Source: Rhodococcus sp. (in: high G+C Gram-positive bacteria)
GTDB lineage: Bacteria; Actinomycetota; Actinomycetes; Mycobacteriales; Mycobacteriaceae
NCBI GenBank assembly: GCA_012514505.1
Contig: JAAZAD010000416.1
Span: forward strand, 1 to 53,802
Length of the DNA stretch: 53,802 nucleotides
Direction: 5' to 3'
In this document: piece after piece, positions 14,707-22,213 of the stretch
Layout of the letters: each line of letters starts with the position of its first letter
Position numbering within the stretch: the first letter of the stretch is position 1
Notes under the pieces: model-generated
What the model saw: only the letters and a program-made list of their open reading frames with translations
Told to the model about the DNA's origin: nothing
The model's database searches: none
Position numbers and translations under genes: made by a program

Positions 14707-16410
14707 TCACGGCGCCCGATCTGCGCCCATTCCGAGCCGCTCGGGTGCGTGCATCCGGGTGAAGATGCGGCCGATGTCGGCAGGTATCCGATGCGTCGTT
14801 GCCTTGCTGACCATAATCATCACAATGAAGGACAACGGCACACTGACTGCCGCCGGATAAGCGACCACGGCAGCCGGCCATCCACCCCACACGTCGTCGG
14901 TGAATCCGCCCAGCACCGCTACCGTCGCCGCCGAGCCCGATACCACCCCACCGGCCAGTAGACCTGCTGCCGCCCCCGGCGCTGTGAGACCGCGCCACCA
15001 GATCCCCAGAACCAGTAACGGACACAACGTGGAGGCGGCAACCGCGAACACCAACCCGACCGTGCGCGACAGGTCCAGCGAAACCAACGCCACGGACAAC
15101 ACCACGGGTCCGATGCCACCGAGCACTGCTGCCACCCTGAAATCACGCACCCGCCCGCGCAGCACGTCCGTACTCAACACCCCGGCAATACTGACCAGCA
15201 GGCCGGACGCGGTCGACAGGAACGCAGCGATCGCCCCGGACGCAACGACGGCGGCCAGCAATTGCCCTCCCCACCCCGAGAACACGGACCCGGGCAACAG
15301 CAGCACAGCCGCATCCGAGGTCCCGGTGATGAGCAGTTGCGGGACGTAGAGGCGGGCGAACACCCCCAGCAATGTCGGGAACAGATAGAACACCGAAAGC
15401 AGGCCGACGACCGCCAACGACGTCAACCTGGCAGCCCGCCCGTTCGGGTTCGTGTAAAACCGCACCAGCACGTGCGGCAACCCCATCGTGCCCAGGAACG
15501 TCGCAAGAATCAGGGAGTACACCTGATACATCGGGTGCTGACCGCCGAATCCCGATCCGGGCGCAAGCCAGTCGGAGTTGTCGGCCGGTGCGCCCGCGAC
15601 CACGGGCACGGCGGCCCCTGGCTCGAGTACCAACGTCGTACCCGCGGACAACTCGTGCCGTCCGGTCTCCAAGCGTTCCCCTGCCACGATGACCGGCTCC
15701 GACACCTGAACGATGACGTCGGTGTTGATATCCACGGTGGTGCGTTCGGACACCGTGGGTGGAGCGGTCGTCGCGAGTTCATCGTCCGCGGCGGCGAAGT
15801 GCATGATCAACGCCACCGCGGGAATCGCGACGGCAGTCAGTTTGAGCCAGTACTGGAACGCCTGCACGAACGTGATCGACCGCATCCCACCGCCTACGAC
15901 GTTGGCGATCACAATGGCTCCGACGGCCGCCGCTCCCACCCAACTCGGTACGCCCAGAAGGATGTTCAACGTCAGACCGGCGCCTTGGAACTGAGGAATC
16001 AGATAGAGCGCACAGATGACGGCGACGACGATCATCGCCAGTTTCCGTAGGCGCCGCGAACCCAAGCGGAACTCCGCGAAGTCCGGCACCGTGTAGGCGC
16101 CGGATCGCCGCAACGGCGCCGCCACGAACAGCAACAAACCCAGGTAGCCGGCGGTGAAGCCGATCGGATACCACAACGCGTCCGGACCGTATTTCGCGAT
16201 GAGGCCGGCAACTCCGAGAAAAGAAGCAGCAGAAAGGTACTCACCGGAGATCGCCGCTGCGTTCCAGCGCGGACCCACACTTCGGGAGGCGACCAAGAAG
16301 TCGGACGTCGTGCGTGACAACCGAACTCCGTAGACCCCGATGGCCACGGTGGCGATCGACGTGACCAGAACGGCGACCACTGTGAGTATCGGGAGCGACT
16401 GCGTACCCAC
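14707..16410 (-). CDS. Second sodium:solute symporter (acetate/monocarboxylate type)
   Basis: A 567-residue SSS-family transporter with the same signature as its neighbour: TSDFLVASRSVGPRWNAAA followed by SGEYLSAASFLGVAGLI (about 36-72). It differs by a soluble insertion at about 215-285 containing VDINTDVIVQVSEP and ending before GFGGQHPMYQVYS, where ActP-like proteins also carry an external loop. About 13 membrane helices are visible. It is the last gene of a leftward chain including LytS/LytTR regulators and a small membrane protein, 9 bp after the latter. The neighbouring two-component system may control it, as BtsSR controls a pyruvate carrier in E. coli; that link is inference. Confidence 0.92.
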   Translation of the reverse strand: MGTQSLPILTVVAVLVTSIATVAIGVYGVRLSRTTSDFLVASRSVGPRWNAAAISGEYLSAASFLGVAGLIAKYGPDALWYPIGFTAGYLGLLLFVAAPLRRSGAYTVPDFAEFRLGSRRLRKLAMIVVAVICALYLIPQFQGAGLTLNILLGVPSWVGAAAVGAIVIANVVGGGMRSITFVQAFQYWLKLTAVAIPAVALIMHFAAADDELATTAPPTVSERTTVDINTDVIVQVSEPVIVAGERLETGRHELSAGTTLVLEPGAAVPVVAGAPADNSDWLAPGSGFGGQHPMYQVYSLILATFLGTMGLPHVLVRFYTNPNGRAARLTSLAVVGLLSVFYLFPTLLGVFARLYVPQLLITGTSDAAVLLLPGSVFSGWGGQLLAAVVASGAIAAFLSTASGLLVSIAGVLSTDVLRGRVRDFRVAAVLGGIGPVVLSVALVSLDLSRTVGLVFAVAASTLCPLLVLGIWWRGLTAPGAAAGLLAGGVVSGSAATVAVLGGFTDDVWGGWPAAVVAYPAAVSVPLSFIVMIMVSKATTHRIPADIGRIFTRMHAPERLGMGADRAP

Positions 16411-16419
16411 GCGGCGGCC

Positions 16420-16791
16420 TCAGTCGTCCACCAGGTCGACGAACTCCTGCTCGTTGCGTTCGGCGCGGCGAACATAAACCCAGCCGACGACCAGCAGCAA
16501 CGGGTATGCGAGTGCACCGAGGACCAGCCACGGCAACCGAATCCCCCATACCGACACCGAGGACACCCCCGGCACCAGATACAAGATCAGCGGAATCGCG
16601 CACAGCAACCCTGCACAGGCAACGGCCAGCCGCAACGCCAATCCCAATTGTGCGCGGACCAGGCCGCGAATCATGACGTCGCCGACCAGTGTCTGCTCCT
16701 GCACCTCGACCCGGGTCCGCACCCGGCGAGCACCGTGACGCTGCGCAAGTACGACACGTTCACGCTTCGGACCACCGGTCGGCGCACTCAT
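16420..16791 (-). CDS. Small membrane protein preceding the symporter
   Basis: The 123-residue protein has a basic N-terminus, two membrane helices (about 46-67 and 76-104) and an acidic tail (ERNEQEFVDLVDD). It takes the position that DUF485 proteins take before ActP carriers and has the same topology, so it is likely an analogous accessory subunit, but its sequence does not match the DUF485 entry block. The ATG at 16791 overlaps the LytTR regulator stop by ATGA; a GTG three codons earlier is less likely. Confidence 0.8.
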   Translation of the reverse strand: MSAPTGGPKRERVVLAQRHGARRVRTRVEVQEQTLVGDVMIRGLVRAQLGLALRLAVACAGLLCAIPLILYLVPGVSSVSVWGIRLPWLVLGALAYPLLLVVGWVYVRRAERNEQEFVDLVDD

Positions 16792-17588
16792 CGCGACCAC
16801 GACTGTTTGGGTGCGCGCACCAGGCGATCTTTCAACGCCCGAGTGTGGCGGCGGCTGACGGGGAGTTCCGTCGGCGGACCGTCACCGTGGCCGCGCAGAC
16901 ACACCACCAGACCGGTTCCCACCGTCTTTATCCCCGTAACCAATGGCAACGCCACCAGATACGAACGATGCACCCGAAGGAAGCCGGCGTCCGCCCAACG
17001 GTTCTCCAGCACCGATATCGGTACGCGAACCAGGTGTGAGCCCGTTGCGGTGTGCATTCGCGTGTAGTCCCCGTCGGCTTCCACCCACTCGACCGACGAC
17101 CTCGGCACAAGTGTGGTGACGCCACCGAGTTCGACGGGGATCACGTCGTCGGGGCCCGACGCTGGAACCTCCGCTCGCCCCTGACCCCGGTCCCGACGAC
17201 GTTCACGGACCCGGCGTACGGCCTCCGACAAACGCTCCTCGCGCAACGGCTTGAGGAGGTAATCGACGGCACCGAGATCGAAGGCAGCGACAGCACGATC
17301 GTCGTGCGCGGTCACGAACACCACGTCCGGCGGTGCCGCGAAGTTCGTGAGAATTCCGGCCAGCTCGAGACCGTCGAGACCAGGCATGTCGATATCGAGA
17401 AAGACTGCATCCACACCACCGTCACGCAGTACCCGTAATGCGGTGGTGGCATCGGCGGCGGCGTGCACTTCATCGACGGCGTCCTGGCGGTCGAGTAGGA
17501 AAACCAGCTCGTCGAGCGCCGGCTTCTCGTCGTCGACTGCGAGCACCGTCAGCCGGTCCGTAGCCGAACCCCGCTCTGCGTTGTTCAC
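16788..17588 (-). CDS. LytTR-type response regulator
   Basis: This 266-residue protein has a receiver domain (about 13-130) with the acidic pair in LAVDDE, phospho-acceptor Asp65 in FLDIDMPG, Thr in FVTAHDD and Lys113 in LLKPL. It ends in a LytTR DNA-binding domain (about 148-255) with VEWVEADGDYTRMHT and FLRVHRSYLV. It forms a pair with the LytS-type kinase upstream and probably regulates the following membrane protein and symporter genes. The GTG start at 17588 lies at the end of an unusual chain of overlapping miniature reading frames (17684-17585), so its translation should depend on reinitiation. No independent ribosome binding site is evident. Confidence 0.93.
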   Translation of the reverse strand: MNNAERGSATDRLTVLAVDDEKPALDELVFLLDRQDAVDEVHAAADATTALRVLRDGGVDAVFLDIDMPGLDGLELAGILTNFAAPPDVVFVTAHDDRAVAAFDLGAVDYLLKPLREERLSEAVRRVRERRRDRGQGRAEVPASGPDDVIPVELGGVTTLVPRSSVEWVEADGDYTRMHTATGSHLVRVPISVLENRWADAGFLRVHRSYLVALPLVTGIKTVGTGLVVCLRGHGDGPPTELPVSRRHTRALKDRLVRAPKQSWSR

Positions 17589-17684
17589 CGCTGCTCTATT
17601 TCGTTCACTGCTGCTCTATTTCGTTCACTGCTGCTCTTCTTCGTTCACTGCTCGACCTCGCTCACGACGAACTCATGGTGCCAT
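17585..17684 (-). repeat. Chain of six overlapping mini-cistrons with a 20-bp tandem repeat, leading into the LytTR gene
   Basis: Read leftwards, six tiny frames follow each other: ATG at 17684 (MAP), ATG 17676 (MSSS), GTG 17665 (MSEVEQ), GTG 17648 (MNEEEQQ), GTG 17628 (MNEIEQQ), GTG 17608 (MNEIEQR). Each stop TGA overlaps the next start as ATGA or GTGA, and the last overlaps the lytR GTG (17588). The start codons at 17648, 17628, 17608 and 17588 are spaced exactly 20 bp, reflecting a tandem repeat of the type GTGAACGAAATAGAGCAGCA. The lytS stop lies 26 bp before the first ATG. The arrangement suggests stepwise translational reinitiation from lytS to lytR; copy number could vary by slippage. 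Confidence 0.75.
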
Positions 17685-17709
17685 GCCGCCTGCTTCCGCA
17701 GGACGCGGC

Positions 17710-18915
17710 TCACGAACCTGGGCGGATACCCGGACGAAACTTGGGGATTCGCATACTGACCTTCGTCCCCGCTCCGAGCGCGGTTTCCACGACCAGTCCG
17801 TAGTCGTTACCGAATGCAGCCCGGAGGCGGTCGTCCACGTTGGACAGACCCACGTGGGCCGATTCCGTCATCCCGGTGCCACCCTCGGCCTCGGCATCCA
17901 ATGCTCCCGACCGCAACAACTGGGCATCCATGCCGACACCGTCGTCCTCGACACTGATGATGCAATCGGTTCCCTCGTCCTCCGCCACGATGGTGATCGT
18001 TCCGCCATCGGGTTTCGCGGCGATGCCGTGCCGCACTGCGTTCTCGACGAGCGGTTGCAACGCCAGAAACGGCAGCACCACGTTGAGCACCTCCGGTGCC
18101 ACCTGCAACGTCACCTGGAGTGCGCTGCCGAACCGGGCGCGCTCGAGGGTGAGGTATCGGTCGATGTTGCGTAGCTCCTCGGACAGCTGCGTGTACTCAC
18201 TCGTCGTCCGGAACGAGTACCGGGTGAAGTCGGCAAACTCGAGCACCAACTCTCTGGCCTGCTCGGGATCGGTACGCACGAACGACGCGATCGTATTCAG
18301 CGCGTTGTAGATGAAGTGCGGGCTGATCTGGGCGCGCAGCGCGCGCACCTCCGCCCGGTCCAGGCGGGCTCGTGACGCATCCAGGTCGGCCAGCTCGATC
18401 TGGCTGCACGCATAGCTCGCGACCTCCGTCACCACGCCGAGCATCCCGGGCGTCGGCTCGTCCGCGCTCAGCACACCGAGAACTCCCGCCACGCCGGTGT
18501 CCTCGATCCACAACGGTTGCACGATCAACGACCAGTGGGTGGCGTCGGTGCCATCTACGTGCGCGACGAGATTGCGGCGCCCTTCCTTCGCCGCACGCAC
18601 AGCCTCCACGCCGAACTCCGCCGCCATCGATTCATGTGGCCCGTTCCACGCGAGCACTGTCCCGTCTGCGTCGGCTATACCCAGCGCCTGGGCGGCTGTC
18701 AGAGCACGTAGATGCGGCGCTGCCTCCGCCGCAGACGTGGCGTCCAATCCCCTGCGCAGCGAACGCGCGGCGGACGACGCCGTGTGCAGGGTGTCGTGTA
18801 CTGCACGCTCGTGCGGTGTGGTGAACTCGCGTCGCGTACGCATCCAGACGATTGCCGCGATCGTGGTCGGCACCATCACGAGGATCATGATCAGCACCGC
18901 CACCGTGGCTGTCAC
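17710..18915 (-). CDS. LytS/YpdA-type sensor histidine kinase
   Basis: From the GTG at 18915 the protein has 401 residues. It begins with a single membrane helix (about 4-25), then a GAF-like sensor region (about 65-180), the His_kinase domain with QISPHFIYNALNTIASF (His200) and an ATPase domain with PLVENAVRHGI (N box) and VEDDGVGM (G box). The short membrane part distinguishes it from LytS proteins with six-helix 5TMR domains, so sensing is likely intracellular. The start overlaps the stop of the MmcQ-like gene as GTGA; a much longer upstream frame lacks coding character. It pairs with the LytTR regulator and, by context, may respond to a carboxylate transported by the downstream symporter. 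Confidence 0.92.
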   Translation of the reverse strand: MTATVAVLIMILVMVPTTIAAIVWMRTRREFTTPHERAVHDTLHTASSAARSLRRGLDATSAAEAAPHLRALTAAQALGIADADGTVLAWNGPHESMAAEFGVEAVRAAKEGRRNLVAHVDGTDATHWSLIVQPLWIEDTGVAGVLGVLSADEPTPGMLGVVTEVASYACSQIELADLDASRARLDRAEVRALRAQISPHFIYNALNTIASFVRTDPEQARELVLEFADFTRYSFRTTSEYTQLSEELRNIDRYLTLERARFGSALQVTLQVAPEVLNVVLPFLALQPLVENAVRHGIAAKPDGGTITIVAEDEGTDCIISVEDDGVGMDAQLLRSGALDAEAEGGTGMTESAHVGLSNVDDRLRAAFGNDYGLVVETALGAGTKVSMRIPKFRPGIRPGS

Positions 18916-19277
18916 ATCGGATCCATCCGAGCAACCAGAGTCCGTGGTGCCACGGTCCGATATGCGTCGTCCACGATGTCCGCGATGTCGTCCCAATCGG
19001 TTCGGCCGGTGTCGAGGTACGCGCCTATCCACCCTCGCCCTCCCACGTAGGGCGGTACGAAGAACCTTTCCGGGTCCCGGACGACCCAGTCTGCCTGCGC
19101 GCCTACCGGTGCCGCGGCCCAGAAAGCAATCCGGTCGTCGTGATGCCGGTCCGCGAAGGTGACGAACTGTGGAGACTTGCGGACGAACCACGCCGGCTCA
19201 CCATGACTGACGCGTTCGGTCGCCTCGGGCAACGACAGGCACAACGCGCGGAGGCGCTGTAGTGGAGATTCCGTCAC
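18912..19277 (-). CDS. MmcQ/YjbR family protein
   Basis: The 121-residue product shows the MmcQ/YjbR (DUF419) pattern: LCLSLPEATERVSHGEPAWFVRKS near the start (seen as two blocks), then FVTFADRHHDD, a YVGGRGWIGAYLD block and a helical C-terminus with DAYRTVAPRTLV. The fold is a small double-wing domain related to DNA-binding modules; its biochemical role is unsettled. The GTG start at 19277 overlaps the lipase stop (GTGA) and the stop overlaps the kinase start (GTGA), so it is embedded in a coupled operon. A start further upstream would read through the lipase gene end. Confidence 0.88.
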   Translation of the reverse strand: MTESPLQRLRALCLSLPEATERVSHGEPAWFVRKSPQFVTFADRHHDDRIAFWAAAPVGAQADWVVRDPERFFVPPYVGGRGWIGAYLDTGRTDWDDIADIVDDAYRTVAPRTLVARMDPM

Positions 19278-20551
19278 GATCCGCCTTCCTGACACGTGTT
19301 TTCCGGAGGCACTCCGGCGAAGCGGTCGGCCACCCACTGCACCGCGCCGGGAATCGCGCGCGCATCAGCATGTCCCTCACCGGTTCTGGTCCGAAATGCA
19401 ATCACGTCACCGTTGGCGCACGCCTTTTCGACGGCGTGTTCCGTCCACTCCGGGAAGATCAAGTTGTCTTCGGAGCCGACGACCACCAATTGCGGTCCGG
19501 CTGCCTTGCTCTGCGGTAATGCGATCCCCTCGAGCCATTTTCGCATCTGCAGAGCGTCGGCGGGAGTTCGAGGGACTGTGTCGTCGGGGCGCATCTGGGT
19601 GGCCACATTCCACTTCTCGGTGAGCATTGCTCCCACGCACGACAGTGCCGTGTCGGGATTCTCGGCGAGCGCGCCCCGCAGGTAGTCGGTCGGGTCCATC
19701 TCGGGATGCAGCAGCTGCAGACCTTCGAGCAGGTACGGCAAGAACATCTTCTGCGGCAACGTCATTGCCTCGGCAACGTTACCGTCGGCGATCCCCGCAA
19801 GGTCTGCGGCAGGTGACAGATTCGCCGATCCCACGAACTCGAGACCCTCGCCGTAGTCGTCGGCGTGTTCGGCTGCCGACCATGACGCCTGCCCACCCTG
19901 GGACACGCCGAGCGCAGCCCACCGTGTGGACGCGGCGGGAACGATCTGTCGCGCGGCTCGCACCGCATCGATCAGGTTGTAAGCCGCTGTCGTCGGCTCG
20001 AGGTACGGGTGCGGCCCCTCGGTACCGAGCCCCTCGTAGTCGGATACGGCCACCACGTATCCGCGTTCCAGGAGCTGACCGACGACGTCAGCGGTTCCCA
20101 ACAACGTGGGCGACGAGGACGGAGCGCACTCGTCGGTGACGCCTGTGGTTCCGTGGCCCACCGTCACCACAGGCCATCCCCCCTCAGGCGCCTGGCCTTC
20201 AGGTGTGAAGACGGTGCCGACCACTTCGGTTCCTGAATTCGTGACCCCGGAAGTCGACCGATAGGTCACCTTCGTAACCGTCGCCCCGGTGTCCTCGATC
20301 TCTCCGGTGATCCCCGCAAACGGTTCTCGGCTCAGCACCGCGCCGCGTTCGTCGCCGATCGGAGCAGGAGGCAGAGATGGCGCGGACATCGACGCGGTGG
20401 AAGTGTGTACGTCCGCGATCTCGGAGGCGTCTGGTCCGGACGCGCTCGACCCACACGCCACCGTGCCGGCCAACAGAACACCTGCCATCATGGCGCCCAC
20501 CCCCAGACGGGTGGGCAGGGACGCGTTTCGCCCTGTTCGATCGCGATTCAC
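19274..20551 (-). CDS. Lipoprotein lipase/esterase, LIP family
   Basis: From the GTG at 20551 (AAAGGA six nt upstream) the protein has 425 residues. The leader ends in a lipobox-like AGTVACGS (Cys33), so the enzyme is probably tethered to the outer face of the membrane. The alpha/beta-hydrolase triad of the secretory lipase family is present: Ser217 in GVSQGG, an Asp in VGSEDN (about 362) and His in GEGHAD (about 394). It would release fatty acids from extracellular acylglycerols or esters. It is the first gene of the coupled chain with mmcQ, lytS, lytR and the symporter, so lipid hydrolysis and carboxylate uptake may be controlled together. A longer GTG start at 20566 would translate the ribosome binding site. 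Confidence 0.9.
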   Translation of the reverse strand: MNRDRTGRNASLPTRLGVGAMMAGVLLAGTVACGSSASGPDASEIADVHTSTASMSAPSLPPAPIGDERGAVLSREPFAGITGEIEDTGATVTKVTYRSTSGVTNSGTEVVGTVFTPEGQAPEGGWPVVTVGHGTTGVTDECAPSSSPTLLGTADVVGQLLERGYVVAVSDYEGLGTEGPHPYLEPTTAAYNLIDAVRAARQIVPAASTRWAALGVSQGGQASWSAAEHADDYGEGLEFVGSANLSPAADLAGIADGNVAEAMTLPQKMFLPYLLEGLQLLHPEMDPTDYLRGALAENPDTALSCVGAMLTEKWNVATQMRPDDTVPRTPADALQMRKWLEGIALPQSKAAGPQLVVVGSEDNLIFPEWTEHAVEKACANGDVIAFRTRTGEGHADARAIPGAVQWVADRFAGVPPENTCQEGGS

Positions 20552-20586
20552 CGGTGATCCTTTCACCCGCTTCTACAGCCCGAAAG

Positions 20587-20633
20587 ACCAATGTCACACG
20601 GGTTCAGCCGAACTGAACCCGTGTGACATTGGT
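20587..20633. terminator. 21-bp perfect inverted repeat, probable terminator
   Basis: Arms at 20587-20607 and 20613-20633 are perfectly complementary over 21 bp with a 5-nt loop (CCGAA). It sits between the antitoxin gene stop (20652) and the lipase start (20551), so it should end the leftward antitoxin transcript. No T run follows, as is common for actinobacterial hairpin terminators. Confidence 0.65.
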
Positions 20634-20651
20634 CGGGTAAGGGTGAGGGGA

Positions 20652-20888
20652 TCAGCCCTGCGGGGGCTGTCCACCCTGCGGGGGCTGTCCGCCCGGCTCG
20701 TCCTGCGGCTTGACGTAGTTCTTCGCTGCGCCGGCGGCCTTGTCGATGTGGCTGCTGTACTTGCCACCGGTCTTCTCGTCGACCGTCGCCGCAGCCTTGT
20801 CGACAGCGCCGTGCACCTTTTCGGAGTTTTTGGAAGCGGCATCCCGGCCCTTCCCGACCAGGCCCTTCAATGTATCCATGAAGCTCAT
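20652..20888 (-). CDS. Rv0909/MT0933-like antitoxin family protein
   Basis: The 78-residue acidic/basic-alternating helical protein (MSFMDTLKGLVGKGRDAAS, KVHGAVDKAAATVDEKTGGKY, SHIDKAAGAAKNYV) matches the MT0933-like antitoxin family (PF14013). The C-terminus ends in two PPQGGQ-type repeats encoded by an exact-but-one-base 18-bp duplication (20656-20673 and 20674-20691). The ATG at 20888 follows GAGGGAGA; upstream extension is not supported. The partner expected by analogy with M. tuberculosis, an Rv0910-like START protein, is not adjacent but at 12041-12472. Either the two still pair in trans or this protein has another role, for instance as a CsbD-like stress protein. Confidence 0.78.
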   Translation of the reverse strand: MSFMDTLKGLVGKGRDAASKNSEKVHGAVDKAAATVDEKTGGKYSSHIDKAAGAAKNYVKPQDEPGGQPPQGGQPPQG

Positions 20889-21041
20889 CGCAATCTCCCT
20901 CTTCAGTGCGTACACATGACGTCTCGCGGGATTTGTCATCCCACGCTGGCCCCAGTCAAACATCTTCGCGATACCGGCGCTACCGTTCCGGTCAACTCGG
21001 GCGTACTGTCCAACCTTCAATCAGGCCCCTGTGCAGGGGAT

Positions 21042-22154
21042 TTACGACAGTCGCATCCACCACGGCGACGGGTGTGCCGGGTTGAGGCCGTCGATCCGCT
21101 GACCGGGCCTGGGCACCGCCACCGTGGTGTCGGTTTTGTCGGCAGCCTCGATCAACCTCTCCACAGGCTCCGACCAGGGGTGGAATGCCAGGTTGAACGT
21201 TGCCCAGTGGATGGGCACCAGCACACCGAGCGTGCCGTTACCCAGTTCGAGGTCCGCATGTGTCTGCACGGCCTCCTCCGGGTTCATGTGAATGTCCGAC
21301 CACCGCTCGTCGTACGCTCCGACAGGCAGCAACGTCATGTCGAACGGACCATAGCGGCGGCCGAGGTCGGCGAATCGTGGCGTATAGCCGCTGTCGCCGC
21401 CGAAGAACACTCTCCGGACAGGGCCGGCCAGCACCCACGACGCCCACTGCGTGGTGTTGCGCTCGAAACCGCGGCCCGAGAAATGCCTGGCCTCGGTACA
21501 GGTGAGGGTGAGGCCACCCAACGTGGTCGACTCGTCCCAATCGAGTTCGACGATGCGGTCCTCCGGCACACCCCACATCCGCAGATGCGCGCCGATTCCC
21601 AGCGGAACCACGAACGGCGCCTTCTGCGTTCGGACGAGATCGTGCACCGTCGCCTTGTCGAGATGGTCGTAGTGATCGTGTGAGATCACGACCGCATCGA
21701 CGTGGGGCAGATCTTCGAGGGCAATCGGCGCGGGGTGCAATCGAGCGGGCCCGACGACCGCTGACGGTGACACCCTCTCGCTCCACACCGGATCGGCGAG
21801 CACCCGGTATCCGTCGACCTCGACGAGGACGCTCGAATGTCCGTACCAGGTCACTGCCACATCGGCGGCCACATCGGGTGCTACGGACGGCACCAACGGA
21901 ACCCGGCCGGCAGGCCGACCGGCCGATCGGCGGGTGAGCGCGTCCCGCAACAGTCCCCCACTGGGTGTGGGTGCATCCGAGGACGGGTCGGTGTTGTGAA
22001 ACTTTCGCCCTCGATACCGCGGTGAAGCACCTGCGTACGGGCTCACCTTCGAACTGGACGCACAGATCTGACCGGGTATCCCCCGCGACGCCCATGCCAA
22101 CCAACCGGCGACACCCGCCACGGCAGCGGCCGTCAGAGCACTCTTCACCTTCAC
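21042..22154 (-). CDS. Metallo-beta-lactamase-fold hydrolase, NAPE-PLD/Rv0906-like
   Basis: A 370-residue protein with an N-terminal hydrophobic leader (ALTAAAVAGVAGWLAWA) suggesting export or membrane anchoring. The zinc ligands are seen in VVISHDHYDHLD (about 155-166, HxHxDH), a later His in TEARHFSGRG, Asp in FFGGDSGY and His in VPIHWATFN. Motifs such as FHNTDP near the N-terminus and PVGAYDERW fit the N-acyl-phosphatidylethanolamine phospholipase D-like group. It probably cleaves a phosphodiester in a lipid or related molecule. It follows echA6 by 59 bp on the same strand, an order I recall from M. tuberculosis (Rv0905-Rv0906), so a lipid role is reasonable. Confidence 0.9.
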   Translation of the reverse strand: MKVKSALTAAAVAGVAGWLAWASRGIPGQICASSSKVSPYAGASPRYRGRKFHNTDPSSDAPTPSGGLLRDALTRRSAGRPAGRVPLVPSVAPDVAADVAVTWYGHSSVLVEVDGYRVLADPVWSERVSPSAVVGPARLHPAPIALEDLPHVDAVVISHDHYDHLDKATVHDLVRTQKAPFVVPLGIGAHLRMWGVPEDRIVELDWDESTTLGGLTLTCTEARHFSGRGFERNTTQWASWVLAGPVRRVFFGGDSGYTPRFADLGRRYGPFDMTLLPVGAYDERWSDIHMNPEEAVQTHADLELGNGTLGVLVPIHWATFNLAFHPWSEPVERLIEAADKTDTTVAVPRPGQRIDGLNPAHPSPWWMRLS

Positions 22155-22213
22155 AGCTTCACCTTCACGTCAGCACTCGTATGAACACGACTGTAATGAA
22201 AAATGTTCGCGCG

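Noticed and set aside
17676..17710. Reading the mini-cistron region as an N-terminal extension of the LytTR protein
   Set aside because: The 20-bp unit breaks frame at each repeat and stops occur in every unit, so no continuous extension exists.
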